The notes: generated by a model not told the origin, from the sequence alone. 64,000 nt of DNA from Pseudodesulfovibrio sp. JC047 (GCF_010468615.1 NZ_WUEH01000005.1:62001-126000); one strand, 5' to 3'. Positions 16,375 to 26,443 are shown, counted from the first letter of the stretch. A program made the numbers and translations.

Positions 16375-17982
16375 ATGGCAAACGGTAAAAGGATGTTGCG
16401 ATTTGCTGCGATCATGATTGCGCTGGTCGGCGTGCTGGGGTTTCAGATGGAAGCCATGGGCATGTTTGATTCGGTGGAGAAGGCCACGGGTAGGCCTGAT
16501 GTGATTATGATCGACACCATCGCCAAACTGGAGTCACTTGAACAATCTGCGGTCGTGTTTCAGCACGATTTGCACACAGACGCCCTGAAAGAACAGGGTA
16601 TGAGCTGTTCTTCCTGCCATATGAAGGACGAAGAGGGGACCATGTCCCTGACGTTCAACCGGCTGGAAGGCGAAGGACTGCCCGAATTGTCCGTATCGCA
16701 GCTCAAGGACACGTATCATGACGGCTGTCTTTCCTGTCACGTCGAGAGTGGTGACAAGGGATTCAAGACTGGTCCCATGGTGGGCGAGTGTCGAAGCTGT
16801 CATCAGGCAAAGCCGGAAGTCACTGCCGAGCGCGTCGCGTCCGGTATGGACAATACACTGCACTTTTTGCATTGGGATTCCAAGGTCATCCCGGTTGATT
16901 CGGGTGAGCAGACCAACTGTGGTTCCTGTCATGCCGTGTATGACGAGACCGCTGGAAAGTCCGTGTATAAGAAAGGAGAGGAAGACAGTTGGCGATTTGC
17001 CTCTGCGTATCCTCCCGAAGAGCTGGCGGACTTGACGACACGAGAAGTTTTTCATGCCCAATGTGTGACTTGTCACCAGACACTCATTGAAGAAAAGGCA
17101 GAACGCAGCGGGCCGGTTGATTGTGCCAGTTGTCATGATGCCAAGACTGTTGAAGCTCGTACTGTTGAAAATGCCAAGACCATCGAAGCCATGGGTGGAG
17201 TGCCGCGTTTGCCCCGCAAGCAGCCTGATGCCGTGCTCATGATGGCCAAGGTCTCCGGCCCGAAGCCTGAAAAGGCCACGGGAATGGACCCGGTTGCTTT
17301 CGATCACAAGCTTCATGAATCGGCGGTCGAGACCTGCCGGTCCTGTCATGACAAGGGTGTCAATGCGCCCATGGATACGAGCTTTAAGGCCTTTCATGAT
17401 GTGAATTCGGATACGTCCTGTGTGGGATGTCATGCCAAGGAACAAAAGAAACCGGAATGCGCCGGATGCCATGCGGCCCGTCCCGTGTCCAAGGCGACGT
17501 CTGACGCAACCTGTCAGAGCTGTCACAATGCGCCTCGTCCTGCCCCGGAAGCCACTGAGGCCGAAGTGCAGACCGAAGCGATGACGGTTCTTGCCTCGCG
17601 TCCGACGAGTCAGGCCATGGTCGCCGTCAAGGATATCCCGGAAACCGTGACTATCGGCGCCCTGTCCAATGAGTACGAGCCGAGTGAAATGCCGCATCGC
17701 AAGATCGTGTTGTCGCTTCTTGATGGCATGAAGGACAATTCGCTGGCGACGACATTCCATGCCACGCCTGCGGCCATGTGCGCCGGATGCCATCATAATG
17801 CCCCGGCTACCGTGACACCACCCACGTGTGGAAGTTGTCATGCCAAGCCGTTTGCAACAGACGGTATGCCCGGCTTGAAGGCTGCGTATCATGCCCAGTG
17901 CATGAGCTGCCATACGGAAATGAAGCTCGATAAGCCCGCTGCCACGAATTGTGTCGCGTGCCACGAGAAAAAATCCAACTAA
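16375..17982 (+). CDS. hmcA: High-molecular-weight multihaem cytochrome c HmcA
   Basis: 535 residues with an N-terminal signal anchor/peptide (MLRFAAIMIALVGVLGF); periplasmic electron-wiring subunit of the Hmc complex, taking electrons from type I cytochrome c3. Fourteen CxxCH haem sites are visible, in groups of three (CSSCH, CLSCH, CRSCH), three (CGSCH, CVTCH, CASCH), four (CRSCH, CVGCH, CAGCH, CQSCH) and four (CAGCH, CGSCH, CMSCH, CVACH). D. vulgaris HmcA has sixteen, so the second group looks short. The start at 16375 has GAGGAAGGG ahead. First gene of hmcABCDEF, 18 bp before hmcB. Confidence 0.92.
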   Translation: MANGKRMLRFAAIMIALVGVLGFQMEAMGMFDSVEKATGRPDVIMIDTIAKLESLEQSAVVFQHDLHTDALKEQGMSCSSCHMKDEEGTMSLTFNRLEGEGLPELSVSQLKDTYHDGCLSCHVESGDKGFKTGPMVGECRSCHQAKPEVTAERVASGMDNTLHFLHWDSKVIPVDSGEQTNCGSCHAVYDETAGKSVYKKGEEDSWRFASAYPPEELADLTTREVFHAQCVTCHQTLIEEKAERSGPVDCASCHDAKTVEARTVENAKTIEAMGGVPRLPRKQPDAVLMMAKVSGPKPEKATGMDPVAFDHKLHESAVETCRSCHDKGVNAPMDTSFKAFHDVNSDTSCVGCHAKEQKKPECAGCHAARPVSKATSDATCQSCHNAPRPAPEATEAEVQTEAMTVLASRPTSQAMVAVKDIPETVTIGALSNEYEPSEMPHRKIVLSLLDGMKDNSLATTFHATPAAMCAGCHHNAPATVTPPTCGSCHAKPFATDGMPGLKAAYHAQCMSCHTEMKLDKPAATNCVACHEKKSN

Positions 17983-18000
17983 CCGAAGGAGAGACGCGAA

Positions 18001-19053
18001 ATGTTACGAAGAACATTCCTCGGACTGTTGGGCGCAGCTGGCGCAAGTGTCGCGCTTCCCATGTCGGCACGGGCTGGAGGGAAATCCTTTGGTCCGCATC
18101 CCGACACATTGGCCGTGCTTTTTGATGCCACCCGCTGCATTGGTTGCCGCAAATGCGAGCAGGCTTGCAACGAAGTGAACCAACTGCCTGCACCCGATTC
18201 CACGTTTGACGATTTGACAGTCCTCGACACCAAACGTCGGACTGATGAAAAAACATATACTGTCGTGAACAAGTTCCAGGGCACAAGTGCTCCGGTTTTC
18301 GTGAAAAAACAGTGTAATCACTGTTTGGAACCGGCGTGTGCCTCCGCCTGTTTTGTCAAGGCTTTCAAAAAGGAACCGAATGGAGCCGTCAGCTATGACG
18401 CTTCAGTCTGTGTCGGTTGTCGATATTGCATGATCGCCTGTCCTTTTGAAATCCCGGCCTATGAATACGATGAACCGCTGACTCCCAGAGTCATGAAGTG
18501 CACCTTGTGCGCGCCCCGTTTGGCCGAAGGCAAATTGCCCGGCTGCGTGGAGCAGTGTCCCAAGGAAGCGCTCACGTTCGGCCCGCGTGATGAGATCATC
18601 AAGATCGCCCGTGCGCGGATTGCGGCCTACCCTGATCGATACGTGGATCATATCTATGGCGAAAGGGAGATGGGCGGCACGAGCTGGATGTATCTGTCCG
18701 GTGAGCCGTTTTCCAATATTGGCCTGCGGGAGGACCTGGGAACAGCGTCCGCTCCTGAACTGACTGCCGGTGCGTTGGCTGCCGTCCCCATCGTGGTCGG
18801 CATGTGGCCGGTGTTGCTCGGTGGTATCTATGTCGTGAGCAAACGCAAGGACAAGATTGCCAACGACGAACGTGTTGCAGCAGTCAAGGATGCCCTGACC
18901 AGAGCTGGAGAAGAAGCCGAGAAAAAACTGCATGATGCGTTGTCCAAGGCCGAAGTTGCCAACAAACGACGGATCGAGGTCGAGGTCAAAAAGGCCGTTG
19001 AAGAGGCGCTGACTCCCAAGGAAGACGCCGAAACAGGTGAGGAGGAATCCTAG
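18001..19053 (+). CDS. hmcB: Hmc complex iron-sulfur protein HmcB
   Basis: 350 residues. A twin-arginine-like signal ([20 protein letters not shown]) precedes a four-cluster ferredoxin domain: [35 protein letters not shown] and a split set CTLC ... CVEQC. A hydrophobic segment near residues 258-282 ([20 protein letters not shown]) anchors the C-terminus, followed by a charged coiled-coil-like tail. It passes electrons between HmcA and the membrane subunits. Abuts hmcC (stop TAG then ATG). Confidence 0.9.
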   Translation: MLRRTFLGLLGAAGASVALPMSARAGGKSFGPHPDTLAVLFDATRCIGCRKCEQACNEVNQLPAPDSTFDDLTVLDTKRRTDEKTYTVVNKFQGTSAPVFVKKQCNHCLEPACASACFVKAFKKEPNGAVSYDASVCVGCRYCMIACPFEIPAYEYDEPLTPRVMKCTLCAPRLAEGKLPGCVEQCPKEALTFGPRDEIIKIARARIAAYPDRYVDHIYGEREMGGTSWMYLSGEPFSNIGLREDLGTASAPELTAGALAAVPIVVGMWPVLLGGIYVVSKRKDKIANDERVAAVKDALTRAGEEAEKKLHDALSKAEVANKRRIEVEVKKAVEEALTPKEDAETGEEES

Positions 19054-20229
19054 ATGGCTGTTCACACCACAACGGCTGAAAAACAGTCCTTGTTCACGCC
19101 GTTTAATATTATTGCTGGCATCATTCTGGTTGCCGGGCTGATTGTCACGGTGATGCGTTTTACCGGCGGCCTCGGAGCCGTCACCAACCTTGACCAGAAC
19201 AACCCGTGGGGCATCTGGATCGGCTTCGATCTGATGTGCGGCGTTGCCCTGGCTGCCGGTGGATACACCACCTCCGCCGCTTGCTACGTGTTTGGTCTCA
19301 AGAAATATCATGCGGCCGTTCGTCCGGCCATCTTGACCGCGTTCCTCGGGTATGCCCTGGTGGTTTTTGCCCTTGGATATGACGTCGGTCGTCCCTGGCG
19401 ACTCCCATATCCTCTCTTTGTGCAGCAGGGGACGACCTCGCTGCTCTTTGAAGTGGGATTGTGCGTCATGCTGTATCTGACCGTGCTGTTCATCGAATTT
19501 TCCCCGGCCATGCTCGAATGGCTTGGTTTCAAGAAGATTCGGAAGACCGTGGTCAAATTGACACTGCTGTTGACCATTTTCGGTGTGGTTTTGTCCACGC
19601 TGCATCAATCCTCGCTGGGCGCACTGTTTATCATTGCCCCCTCGAAGTTGCATCCGCTCTGGTACTCGCAGTACCTGCCGGTTTTCTTCTTTGTGTCGAG
19701 TATCTGTGCAGGTCTGTCCATGGTCATTTTCGAAGGGACGCTTTCTCATAAGCCCATGCACCACTTGATGGACGAGGAGTACCTGAACAATCATGATGGT
19801 CTGATTCTTGGATTCGGAAAGGCCGCTTCCCTCGTGTTGTTCGGGTATTTCTCCATCAAGGTTATCGGCTTGGCCTACGACAACAACTGGCATTACCTGA
19901 CCACTGGCTTCGGCGCGTGGTATCTGGTTGAAATGCTCGGTTTCGTGGCTCTGCCATCCTTCCTGTACGCCATCGGTGTCCGGGACAGGAATATCCCCGT
20001 TATCAAATGGGCCGCAGGACTGACTGTCCTCGGCATTATCGTCAACCGATTCAACATCTCCATGGTTGCCTTCAACTACCATCTGCCTTCCGCAGAGCGG
20101 TATTTCCCGAGCTGGGGCGAGATCACCATCTCCCTGTTCGTGGTGACCATCGGTGTACTTGCCTTTCGGTTTATCAGTACCCGGATGCCCATCTTCAATG
20201 AGCATCCCGAGTACAAGAACGAACACTAG
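19054..20229 (+). CDS. hmcC: Hmc complex NrfD/PsrC-type membrane subunit HmcC
   Basis: 391 residues, almost entirely hydrophobic with about ten transmembrane helices. It is of the NrfD/PsrC family of quinone-interacting or electron-conducting membrane proteins (NNPWGIWIGFDLMCGVALAA is the family's typical second-helix entry). Together with HmcB it forms the standard iron-sulfur/NrfD pair. No haem ligands are needed in this family. Confidence 0.9.
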   Translation: MAVHTTTAEKQSLFTPFNIIAGIILVAGLIVTVMRFTGGLGAVTNLDQNNPWGIWIGFDLMCGVALAAGGYTTSAACYVFGLKKYHAAVRPAILTAFLGYALVVFALGYDVGRPWRLPYPLFVQQGTTSLLFEVGLCVMLYLTVLFIEFSPAMLEWLGFKKIRKTVVKLTLLLTIFGVVLSTLHQSSLGALFIIAPSKLHPLWYSQYLPVFFFVSSICAGLSMVIFEGTLSHKPMHHLMDEEYLNNHDGLILGFGKAASLVLFGYFSIKVIGLAYDNNWHYLTTGFGAWYLVEMLGFVALPSFLYAIGVRDRNIPVIKWAAGLTVLGIIVNRFNISMVAFNYHLPSAERYFPSWGEITISLFVVTIGVLAFRFISTRMPIFNEHPEYKNEH

Positions 20230-20246
20230 TCCTTGGAGGGAACATC

Positions 20247-20378
20247 ATGGAATTCTTTACATTACAGGATTATTACACCTTCACCAAGGGCACTGTGTAT
20301 CTCATCATGGGCGGAATTCTGGTCGGGGTCACTCTCTACTGGCAGTTCCTCATGGGTGGAAACAAAAAGGACGACTAG
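20247..20378 (+). CDS. hmcD: Small membrane subunit HmcD
   Basis: A 43-residue protein with one transmembrane helix (VYLIMGGILVGVTLYWQFLM) and a charged C-terminus (GGNKKDD). The ATG follows GGAGGG by seven bases and lies 17 bp after hmcC. Size, place and topology match HmcD of D. vulgaris, a small Hmc subunit of unknown role. Confidence 0.85.
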   Translation: MEFFTLQDYYTFTKGTVYLIMGGILVGVTLYWQFLMGGNKKDD

Positions 20379-20432
20379 GCACTACGGCCATCGTTTTCAA
20401 TTTATCGATATGACAATCAAGGAGAAGCGGAA

Positions 20433-21110
20433 ATGTACGATTTCCTGACAGGGCCGATGCTCTGGGTGACGTTTCTCGTCAGCTTTGGCGGCCTGATCGT
20501 TCGCGCCGTCATGTATGTCAAGGGCCTGAGCTGGCAGCTTGACAGAGTGGCCTACCGTCCCAACATGCGCTACGGGCTGCGAGGTGGATTCCGTTCCATT
20601 TTGGCCTTTATCATTCCGTTCAAGGCCAGACTGTGGCGGGTACGCCCCGGCTTTACCCTCATATTCTTTGCCTTTCACATCGGGCTGCTTGTCACCCCGA
20701 TCTTTTTGGAAGCACACAACGTGATGTTGCGGGATGCGTTTGGATTCAGCCTGCCCACGTTGCCCACATTGGTGGCGGACATGTTGGCTTGGATCTGTTT
20801 GGCCGGTGGTCTGTTCCTGATTTTGCGTCGAATCGCGTTCCCCGAGGTTCGCATTCTGACGACCTTCTATGACTATCTGTTGCTGGTCATTACGGTCATG
20901 CCTTTCGTGACCGGACTGATCGCACGCTACGAGATGGGTGAGTACAACTTCTGGCTGATGGCTCATATCATCAGTGCGGAAATCTGGTTGCTCTGTCTGT
21001 CTTTCACCAAGCTCAGTCACGCAGTCCTGTTCTTCATGTCCCGTATGCAGTTGGGCATGGATTACGGCATCAAGCGTGGTGGCATGAAAGGCTCGGACAT
21101 GTCCTGGTAA
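20433..21110 (+). CDS. hmcE: Hmc complex membrane cytochrome-b-like subunit HmcE
   Basis: 225 residues with about five transmembrane helices, in the nitrate reductase gamma-subunit (NarI/DsrM)-like group. Histidines in hydrophobic helices (FFAFHIGLLVTPIF, LMAHIISAEIWLL, FTKLSHAVLFFMSRM) are candidate haem b ligands. It probably pairs with HmcF as DsrM pairs with DsrK, moving electrons across the membrane. AAGGAG lies ahead of the start. Confidence 0.88.
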   Translation: MYDFLTGPMLWVTFLVSFGGLIVRAVMYVKGLSWQLDRVAYRPNMRYGLRGGFRSILAFIIPFKARLWRVRPGFTLIFFAFHIGLLVTPIFLEAHNVMLRDAFGFSLPTLPTLVADMLAWICLAGGLFLILRRIAFPEVRILTTFYDYLLLVITVMPFVTGLIARYEMGEYNFWLMAHIISAEIWLLCLSFTKLSHAVLFFMSRMQLGMDYGIKRGGMKGSDMSW

Positions 21111-21149
21111 TCGGGATTGAGACACAGCCAAAGAGAATGGAGAAGCACA

Positions 21150-22541
21150 ATGCCTGAAGGAAAATTCTGCAACAAGAAGCCCATTACCACCGATGAACAG
21201 CTCAAGCTGACTCTCGGGGACAAGGGCGGAAAGCAATATTACGAGGAAATGAACCACCTGGAGGTGGATTCGGAGAAGCTGTGGGCGACCATACAGAAAA
21301 CCTTGAAATCCAGGCTCAAGACCTGGTTGGAAATCTGTGCCCATTGTGGCCTGTGTGCCGAGTCCTGCTTTTTATATCAGGTGAACGATCGGGTGCCTGA
21401 ACAGGTGCCGTCTTACAAGATTCAATCCACCCTTGGCCAGATCGTCAAGAAAAAGGGCAAGGTGGACAACGAGTTCATGCAGATGTGCATGGAGACCGCC
21501 TGGTCCAAGTGTACCTGTTGCAACCGGTGCGGCATGTATTGTCCGCACGGCATCGACATGGGAATCATGTTCAGCTACCTGCGTGGCCTGCTGTATTCGC
21601 AGGGATTCGTTCCTTGGGAACTCAAGATCGGGTCCGGGATGCACCGGGTGTACCGCGCGCAGATGGATGTGACCACGGAAGACTGGGTCGAGACTTGTGA
21701 ATGGATGGCCGAAGAGACCGAAGAGGAATGGCCGGGACTCGAGATTCCAGTCGATAAGGTCGGTGCGGACATCATGTACACCTGCAACGCCCGTGAACCG
21801 AAACATTATCCTGAAGACATTGCCGAGGCAGCGATTCTTTTCCATGTTGCCGGAGAAAACTGGACGGTTCCGTCCGAGGGGTGGGAACAGACGTCCCTGT
21901 CCATGTTCGCCGGAGACTGGGAGTGCTGCAAGGACAATGTTCAACATGTCTACAACGCCCTGGAACGATTGAAGCCGAAACGCGCAACTGGCACCGAGTG
22001 CGGGCACGCGCACCGGGCCACGGTCATCGAAGGTCCGTACTGGGTCGGTCGTGAAGACGGTCAGCCGCCTGTTCCATATGTCCATTATGTGGAGTGGTTG
22101 GCCGAGGCATTGCGTACCGGCAAGCTCAAGATTGATCCCACCAAGCGGATCAAGGAGCCGGTCACCTTGCAGGATTCCTGCAACTACGTCCGGAATCAGG
22201 GGCTGAAAGATGTGACCCGTGAAATCATCAGCTACATTGTCGAACCCGGGTATTTCGTCGAAATGGCGCCGACCAGGGAACACAACTACTGCTGCGGTGG
22301 TGGTGGCGGTTTCAACGGTATCGGCATGTATCGGGAACAGCGCAACGTGGCACTTCGCAAGAAGATGGACCAGATTCTGGATACCGGCTGCAAGCTGGTC
22401 ATTGCTCCGTGTCACAACTGCTGGGATGCAATTCGCGATCTGGAGGAAGAATACGAAATCGGTATTCGTTGGTCCTTCCTCAAGCCGCTGGTTATCAGCA
22501 TGTTGGATGTGCCCGAGCATCTGTTGCCCAAGGACGAGTAA
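21150..22541 (+). CDS. hmcF: Hmc complex HdrD/DsrK-like iron-sulfur subunit HmcF
   Basis: 463 residues, cytoplasmic, no signal peptide. Two 4Fe-4S motifs ([11 protein letters not shown] and [14 protein letters not shown]) and a C-terminal cysteine-rich CCG-type domain ([12 protein letters not shown], then [10 protein letters not shown]) as in heterodisulfide reductase subunit D and DsrK. It is the cytoplasmic end of the Hmc electron path and a likely thiol/disulfide catalyst. The ATG at 21150 is chosen because the ribosome site AATGGAGAAG lies just ahead. Confidence 0.9.
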   Translation: MPEGKFCNKKPITTDEQLKLTLGDKGGKQYYEEMNHLEVDSEKLWATIQKTLKSRLKTWLEICAHCGLCAESCFLYQVNDRVPEQVPSYKIQSTLGQIVKKKGKVDNEFMQMCMETAWSKCTCCNRCGMYCPHGIDMGIMFSYLRGLLYSQGFVPWELKIGSGMHRVYRAQMDVTTEDWVETCEWMAEETEEEWPGLEIPVDKVGADIMYTCNAREPKHYPEDIAEAAILFHVAGENWTVPSEGWEQTSLSMFAGDWECCKDNVQHVYNALERLKPKRATGTECGHAHRATVIEGPYWVGREDGQPPVPYVHYVEWLAEALRTGKLKIDPTKRIKEPVTLQDSCNYVRNQGLKDVTREIISYIVEPGYFVEMAPTREHNYCCGGGGGFNGIGMYREQRNVALRKKMDQILDTGCKLVIAPCHNCWDAIRDLEEEYEIGIRWSFLKPLVISMLDVPEHLLPKDE

Positions 22542-22560
22542 CCAAAGGACGAGGTGAGAT

Positions 22561-23454
22561 ATGTTCAGGAAGATTCTATTGGCGACCAGCGGTGCTCCGT
22601 CCACCTTTGGTGCCGCTCGTGTCGCGTTCGACATGGCCAAGCGCTACGGTGCTGAAGTCATTGTCTTCAACGTCATGGGGGTGCCGACCAAGGCTTTTTC
22701 TCAGGAGGTCAATGACGTCCGTACCGGGGAGAAGGTCGAGGTTGACGACGAGTATCGGGCCTGGGTTGAAGAGGAGTTGAAGAACACCTTTGCAAAGCAG
22801 ATCGAGTGTGTCGAATTCTCCAAGATGGTGTTGACCACCGGGGTGCCACATCGGGAAATCCTTCGCGCCGCCCGTGAAGAAGATGTCGATCTGATTGTGA
22901 TGGGAGCAAGTTCCGGTGAATCTTCGGCCTATCGGATGGGATACACTGGCTCGACCTTGCAACGTGTGGCCAAAGCGGCCCGGTGCCCGGTGCTGACCGT
23001 CCATCGCGAAACCGCTTCATATTGGGGCGGATTCGGCAATATCGTTTTTGCGACCGATTTCTCGAAACAGGCTGACCACGCATTCAAGTTCGCCCTGGCC
23101 TCTGCCAGGGAACTGGAGTGTGACCTGACGCTACTGCACGCATTGGATATCAGTGGCAAGGTACTGGATCAGAATTCTATTGAAGACGAACTCATTGCCG
23201 CGCGCCAACGTCTTCGGGACATGTATGTCCCGTTGATGGGGGATTTCAAGAACTTCGATATCGAAGTCTGGGAAGGCGTTCCGTATGTGGAAATCGTCAA
23301 GATGGCTCGGGAACGGTCTGCTGATCTGATTGTCATGGCTCACCATAGCCGTGAATTGGACCCGGAAAAAGCACGTATCGGTTCCACCATGGAACAGGTA
23401 CTCATGCGAGCCGGTTGTCCTGTCGTCAGTGTGAGCAAACCGGACAAGGTATAA
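22561..23454 (+). CDS. Tandem universal stress protein (two UspA domains)
   Basis: 297 residues made of two Usp folds, about 1-145 and 155-297. The first ends with IVMGASSGESSAYRMGYTGS and the second with IVMAHHSRELDPEKARIGST, related to the GxxGx9G(S/T) ATP-binding pattern, best kept in the first. It is 19 bp after hmcF and probably cotranscribed, suggesting a link between Hmc activity and stress or energy sensing. A regulatory binding role is inferred. Confidence 0.85.
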   Translation: MFRKILLATSGAPSTFGAARVAFDMAKRYGAEVIVFNVMGVPTKAFSQEVNDVRTGEKVEVDDEYRAWVEEELKNTFAKQIECVEFSKMVLTTGVPHREILRAAREEDVDLIVMGASSGESSAYRMGYTGSTLQRVAKAARCPVLTVHRETASYWGGFGNIVFATDFSKQADHAFKFALASARELECDLTLLHALDISGKVLDQNSIEDELIAARQRLRDMYVPLMGDFKNFDIEVWEGVPYVEIVKMARERSADLIVMAHHSRELDPEKARIGSTMEQVLMRAGCPVVSVSKPDKV

Positions 23455-23587
23455 CGAGAGGGCACAGCGTCCGGCCTGTTTTGGGCCGGATGTTCAAGGA
23501 TGAATGGTGCAGTCGATCATGGCGGGTACGGCTGTGGCACAAGCCCGGATCGAAAAAACGTTTTGGGCGTATCAGGAGGGTTTTGAT

Positions 23588-23941
23588 ATGACACAGAAGA
23601 TTCTCATCGTTGATGATGACAAGGAAATTCGTTCGTATTTGTCCGAATTGCTCAGCGACAACGGTTACGAAACCGTGACCGCTGTGGATGGGGCCGAGGC
23701 CGTTGCAATCGCACAACAGGAAAAGCCGGATCTTATTACTCTGGACTTGGAGATGCCCAATGAATGGGGTCCCCGTTTCTATCGGAAAATCAGTCAGGAT
23801 GACGCGCTCAAGCGGACTCCTGTAGTGGTGATCAGTGGCCTGAGCGGGATCAAATACGCTATCCCGAAAGCCATTGCGAGCCTGACGAAACCTTTTGAAC
23901 CTGCTCAATTGCTGAAGATCGTCAAAGACGCAATAGGGTAG
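23588..23941 (+). CDS. Stand-alone response regulator (Rrf1-like)
   Basis: 117 residues, a single receiver domain with no output domain. Acidic pocket VDDD at 9-11, phosphoacceptor Asp53 in LITLDLEMP, Ser/Thr in VVVISGLSG, and Lys in LTKPFEP. The D. vulgaris hmc operon ends with the receiver protein Rrf1, and this gene has the matching place. ATG 23588 has GGAGGG seven bases ahead. It shares the odd EWGPRFYR segment with the receiver at 24081. Confidence 0.85.
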   Translation: MTQKILIVDDDKEIRSYLSELLSDNGYETVTAVDGAEAVAIAQQEKPDLITLDLEMPNEWGPRFYRKISQDDALKRTPVVVISGLSGIKYAIPKAIASLTKPFEPAQLLKIVKDAIG

Positions 23942-23959
23942 TTGGCAGGTGTGGGGGAA

Positions 23960-23999
23960 CCGGCCTGTCTTATTTTCAGAGTAGGCAGGTCGGGTTTTC
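23960..23999 (+). terminator. Probable terminator or attenuator between the two receiver genes
   Basis: CCGGCCTG (23960-23967) pairs with CAGGTCGG (23986-23993, one G-U pair) and runs into GGTTTTCTTCTT. It would separate hmc-usp-receiver transcripts from the downstream sensor genes. Confidence 0.55.
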
Positions 24000-24080
24000 T
24001 TCTTGAACAAGTGCGCGGGTTGTGTGTACGTTCCTCGGGTTGTGGAATAAACCCGATACCTTGAACTTCAGGTAGAACGA

Positions 24081-24452
24081 ATGCCAAAGAAAATTATGGT
24101 TGTGGACGATGATCCGGATATCGTTGACTACCTTGTGACTGTATTCGAAGACCATGGATACGAAACCTGCCGCGCTTCCGACGGAATGGTTGCTTATGAT
24201 GTTGCCAAAGCGGAGAAGCCGGATCTCATTACGCTCGACATTGAAATGCCCCACGAATGGGGGCCTCGGTTTTATCGTCGGCTGACAAGTGAGAAAGCCT
24301 TTTCGGAAATTCCCGTTATCGTGATCAGTGGACTCTCTGGGATACATCTGGCCATTCGGCGAGCTGTGGCGACAATCAAGAAGCCTTTTGATCCGGCCGA
24401 TGTGATCCAGATTGTGCATGAGGCATTGGGAGAGTCTTCCGACAACGACTGA
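24081..24452 (+). CDS. Second stand-alone response regulator, paralogue of the first
   Basis: 123 residues, receiver domain only. Asp53 in LITLDIEMP is the phosphoacceptor, with VDDD at 8-11, VIVISGLSG and Lys in IKKPFDP. It shares with the 23588 gene the segments EKPDLITLD, EMPxEWGPRFYR and ISGLSGIxxAI, so one arose by tandem duplication. Likely targets of the sensor kinases that follow. Confidence 0.88.
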   Translation: MPKKIMVVDDDPDIVDYLVTVFEDHGYETCRASDGMVAYDVAKAEKPDLITLDIEMPHEWGPRFYRRLTSEKAFSEIPVIVISGLSGIHLAIRRAVATIKKPFDPADVIQIVHEALGESSDND

Positions 24453-24520
24453 TGGTTCAAGGGTGCCGGAATCATGATGCAGCCGGGGGCGGTTGTCGTG
24501 TGCGCGGTAAACCCGGGGGT

Positions 24521-26443
24521 ATGATGGACTTCAGAAGATTACTGCTCGTGGATGATGAAGAAGGCGTTCGACGTTTTCTTGGTCTTTCTTTCGAGGAATT
24601 GGGATATGAGGTTGAAACGGCTGCCAACGGTCAAACGGCGTTGGAGCTGTTTTCGTCGTTCAGGCCAGACATCGTGTTCACGGATATCAAGATGCCCGTC
24701 ATGGACGGGATCGAGCTGCTCAAACGGATCAAGACGCAGTCCCCGGACACTGAGGTTATCATGATAACCGGGCATGGGGATTTGGATTTGGCGATTGAAT
24801 CGTTGAAGTTCGATGCCTCTGATTTTATCACAAAGCCCATTAATAACGACGTTCTTGAAGTCTCTTTGGAGCGCGCCCGCACGCGTATTTCCATGAAACG
24901 CCAGTTGCGTGAGCATACGGAAAACCTCGAAAAGCTGGTCGAGGAAAAGACCCGGCGTATCGTTGAGTTGGAACGACAGAACGCGGCGTCCCAAGTGGTT
25001 CAGGGGTTCTCGTCTGCCTTGTCTGATGCGACGCAGGAAGTTGAGACCGGATCAGGTTTGTTCAATGAGCTGCCGTGTCTGGTGTCTATCCATAACCGGT
25101 ATCTTGAAATTGTCGCCCACAATACGCTGTTTGAAGAGCGGTTGGGCAACCAGGTCGGGAACAATAGTTTCGATATCTATTCCGACAGGGACTCTCCGGG
25201 AAATGCCTGTCCGGTTCAGAAGACGTTTGATACCGGCAAGGGCCAGCGGAGTAAGGAAAATTTTCTTGGCAGGGACGGAGAGGAAATTCCGGTGACGGTC
25301 TATACCGCGCCTTTGCCAAACAACGATGGCGACATCGAGTTGGTGCTGGATATTTCCGTGGATATGACTGAATTGAAACGGCTCAAGGACGAGTTGTTGA
25401 CCACCCAGTACAAGTATCAGCGCGTGTTCAACGATGCGCCGTGTTACATCACCGTTCAAAATCCGGATTTGTCCATTGCCGAGGCCAATCATCTTTTCAA
25501 GAAGGATTTTGGCGAGTCTGTGGGGAGGCCGTGTTTTGACAGCTACAAGCACCGAAGTGAACCGTGCGCTGATTGTCTGGTCCGCAAGACGTTTGCCGAT
25601 GGTGAGACCCGACAACGAGAAACCGTGGTCACCACGTTGTCTGGTGAGCAGAAGAATATGCTTGTGCAGTCCGCGCCTATTCACGATGCGGCCGGAGCCA
25701 TTGTACAGGCCATGGAAATTTCGACGGATATCACGGAAATTCGTCGTTTGCAGGATCATTTGACGTCGTTGGGCATCATGTTGGGGTCCATGTCGCATGG
25801 GGTCAAGGGGATGTTGACGTCGCTTGATGGGGGCATTTACCGGTTGGAATCCGGCTTGAAAAGGCAAGATCCAGCGCGAGTCGAAGACGCGACCCGAGTT
25901 CTTAAATCCATGATTGGTCGGGTCAAAAAAATGGTGCTCGATATTTTGTATTACGCCAAGTCCCGAGAGCTGGAGACCGAAGAGCTGGACGCATCCAGTT
26001 TCCTGAAAGAAACATTTGAAATTGCCGAAGCAAAAGCCGTCGCGGCCGGAGTGGAGAGTGTGTGTGACATTCCGGAATATTTGGGGCGATTGACGATCGA
26101 TAGTGCGGCCATGGCTGCGGCATTGGTCAATTTCCTTGAGAACGCGGTTGATGCCTGTGAGGGCCGGGATATCGCAGGGGGCGGACGAGTGGCCTTCATG
26201 GCTCGACGTACTGGGGATGTCTTGACCATGACTATTGTCGATAATGGTATGGGTATGGATCGGGAAACCCGGGAAAAGATTTTTACGTTGTTCTTTTCGT
26301 CCAAGGGGAAACGGGGCACCGGGATCGGGTTGTTTATTTCGAATCAGACCATTGAACAGCACGGCGGAGCCATCACGGTCGAGTCTTCGCCCGAGAATGG
26401 GTCGAAGTTTATTGTGACGTTGCCCATGGCCACGTCTCTCTGA
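24521..26443 (+). CDS. Hybrid receiver - PAS - PAS - histidine kinase
   Basis: 640 residues, no membrane segments, so cytoplasmic. Order: receiver domain 1-120 (Asp55 in VFTDIKMP), a coiled-coil linker of about 125-165, two PAS domains (about 185-300 and 305-420), a dimerisation/phosphoacceptor helix with His in GSMSHGVKGML (about residue 426), and a HATPase domain (NFLENAVDAC, IVDNGMGMD, GKRGTGIGL). Both PAS domains carry a C-(x2-C)-xVxKTF-type cysteine motif (NACPVQKTF, CADCLVRKTF). The start is ATG 24521 or 24524, after a GGGGG site. Probably a redox sensor; partners may be the two single receivers upstream. Confidence 0.85.
   Translation: MMDFRRLLLVDDEEGVRRFLGLSFEELGYEVETAANGQTALELFSSFRPDIVFTDIKMPVMDGIELLKRIKTQSPDTEVIMITGHGDLDLAIESLKFDASDFITKPINNDVLEVSLERARTRISMKRQLREHTENLEKLVEEKTRRIVELERQNAASQVVQGFSSALSDATQEVETGSGLFNELPCLVSIHNRYLEIVAHNTLFEERLGNQVGNNSFDIYSDRDSPGNACPVQKTFDTGKGQRSKENFLGRDGEEIPVTVYTAPLPNNDGDIELVLDISVDMTELKRLKDELLTTQYKYQRVFNDAPCYITVQNPDLSIAEANHLFKKDFGESVGRPCFDSYKHRSEPCADCLVRKTFADGETRQRETVVTTLSGEQKNMLVQSAPIHDAAGAIVQAMEISTDITEIRRLQDHLTSLGIMLGSMSHGVKGMLTSLDGGIYRLESGLKRQDPARVEDATRVLKSMIGRVKKMVLDILYYAKSRELETEELDASSFLKETFEIAEAKAVAAGVESVCDIPEYLGRLTIDSAAMAAALVNFLENAVDACEGRDIAGGGRVAFMARRTGDVLTMTIVDNGMGMDRETREKIFTLFFSSKGKRGTGIGLFISNQTIEQHGGAITVESSPENGSKFIVTLPMATSL

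Noticed and set aside
18403-20226. 607-codon open frame antisense to hmcB and hmcC
   Set aside because: It exactly mirrors two well-recognised genes, has low-complexity His/Gln/Asp-rich sequence typical of antisense translation, and shows no family motif.
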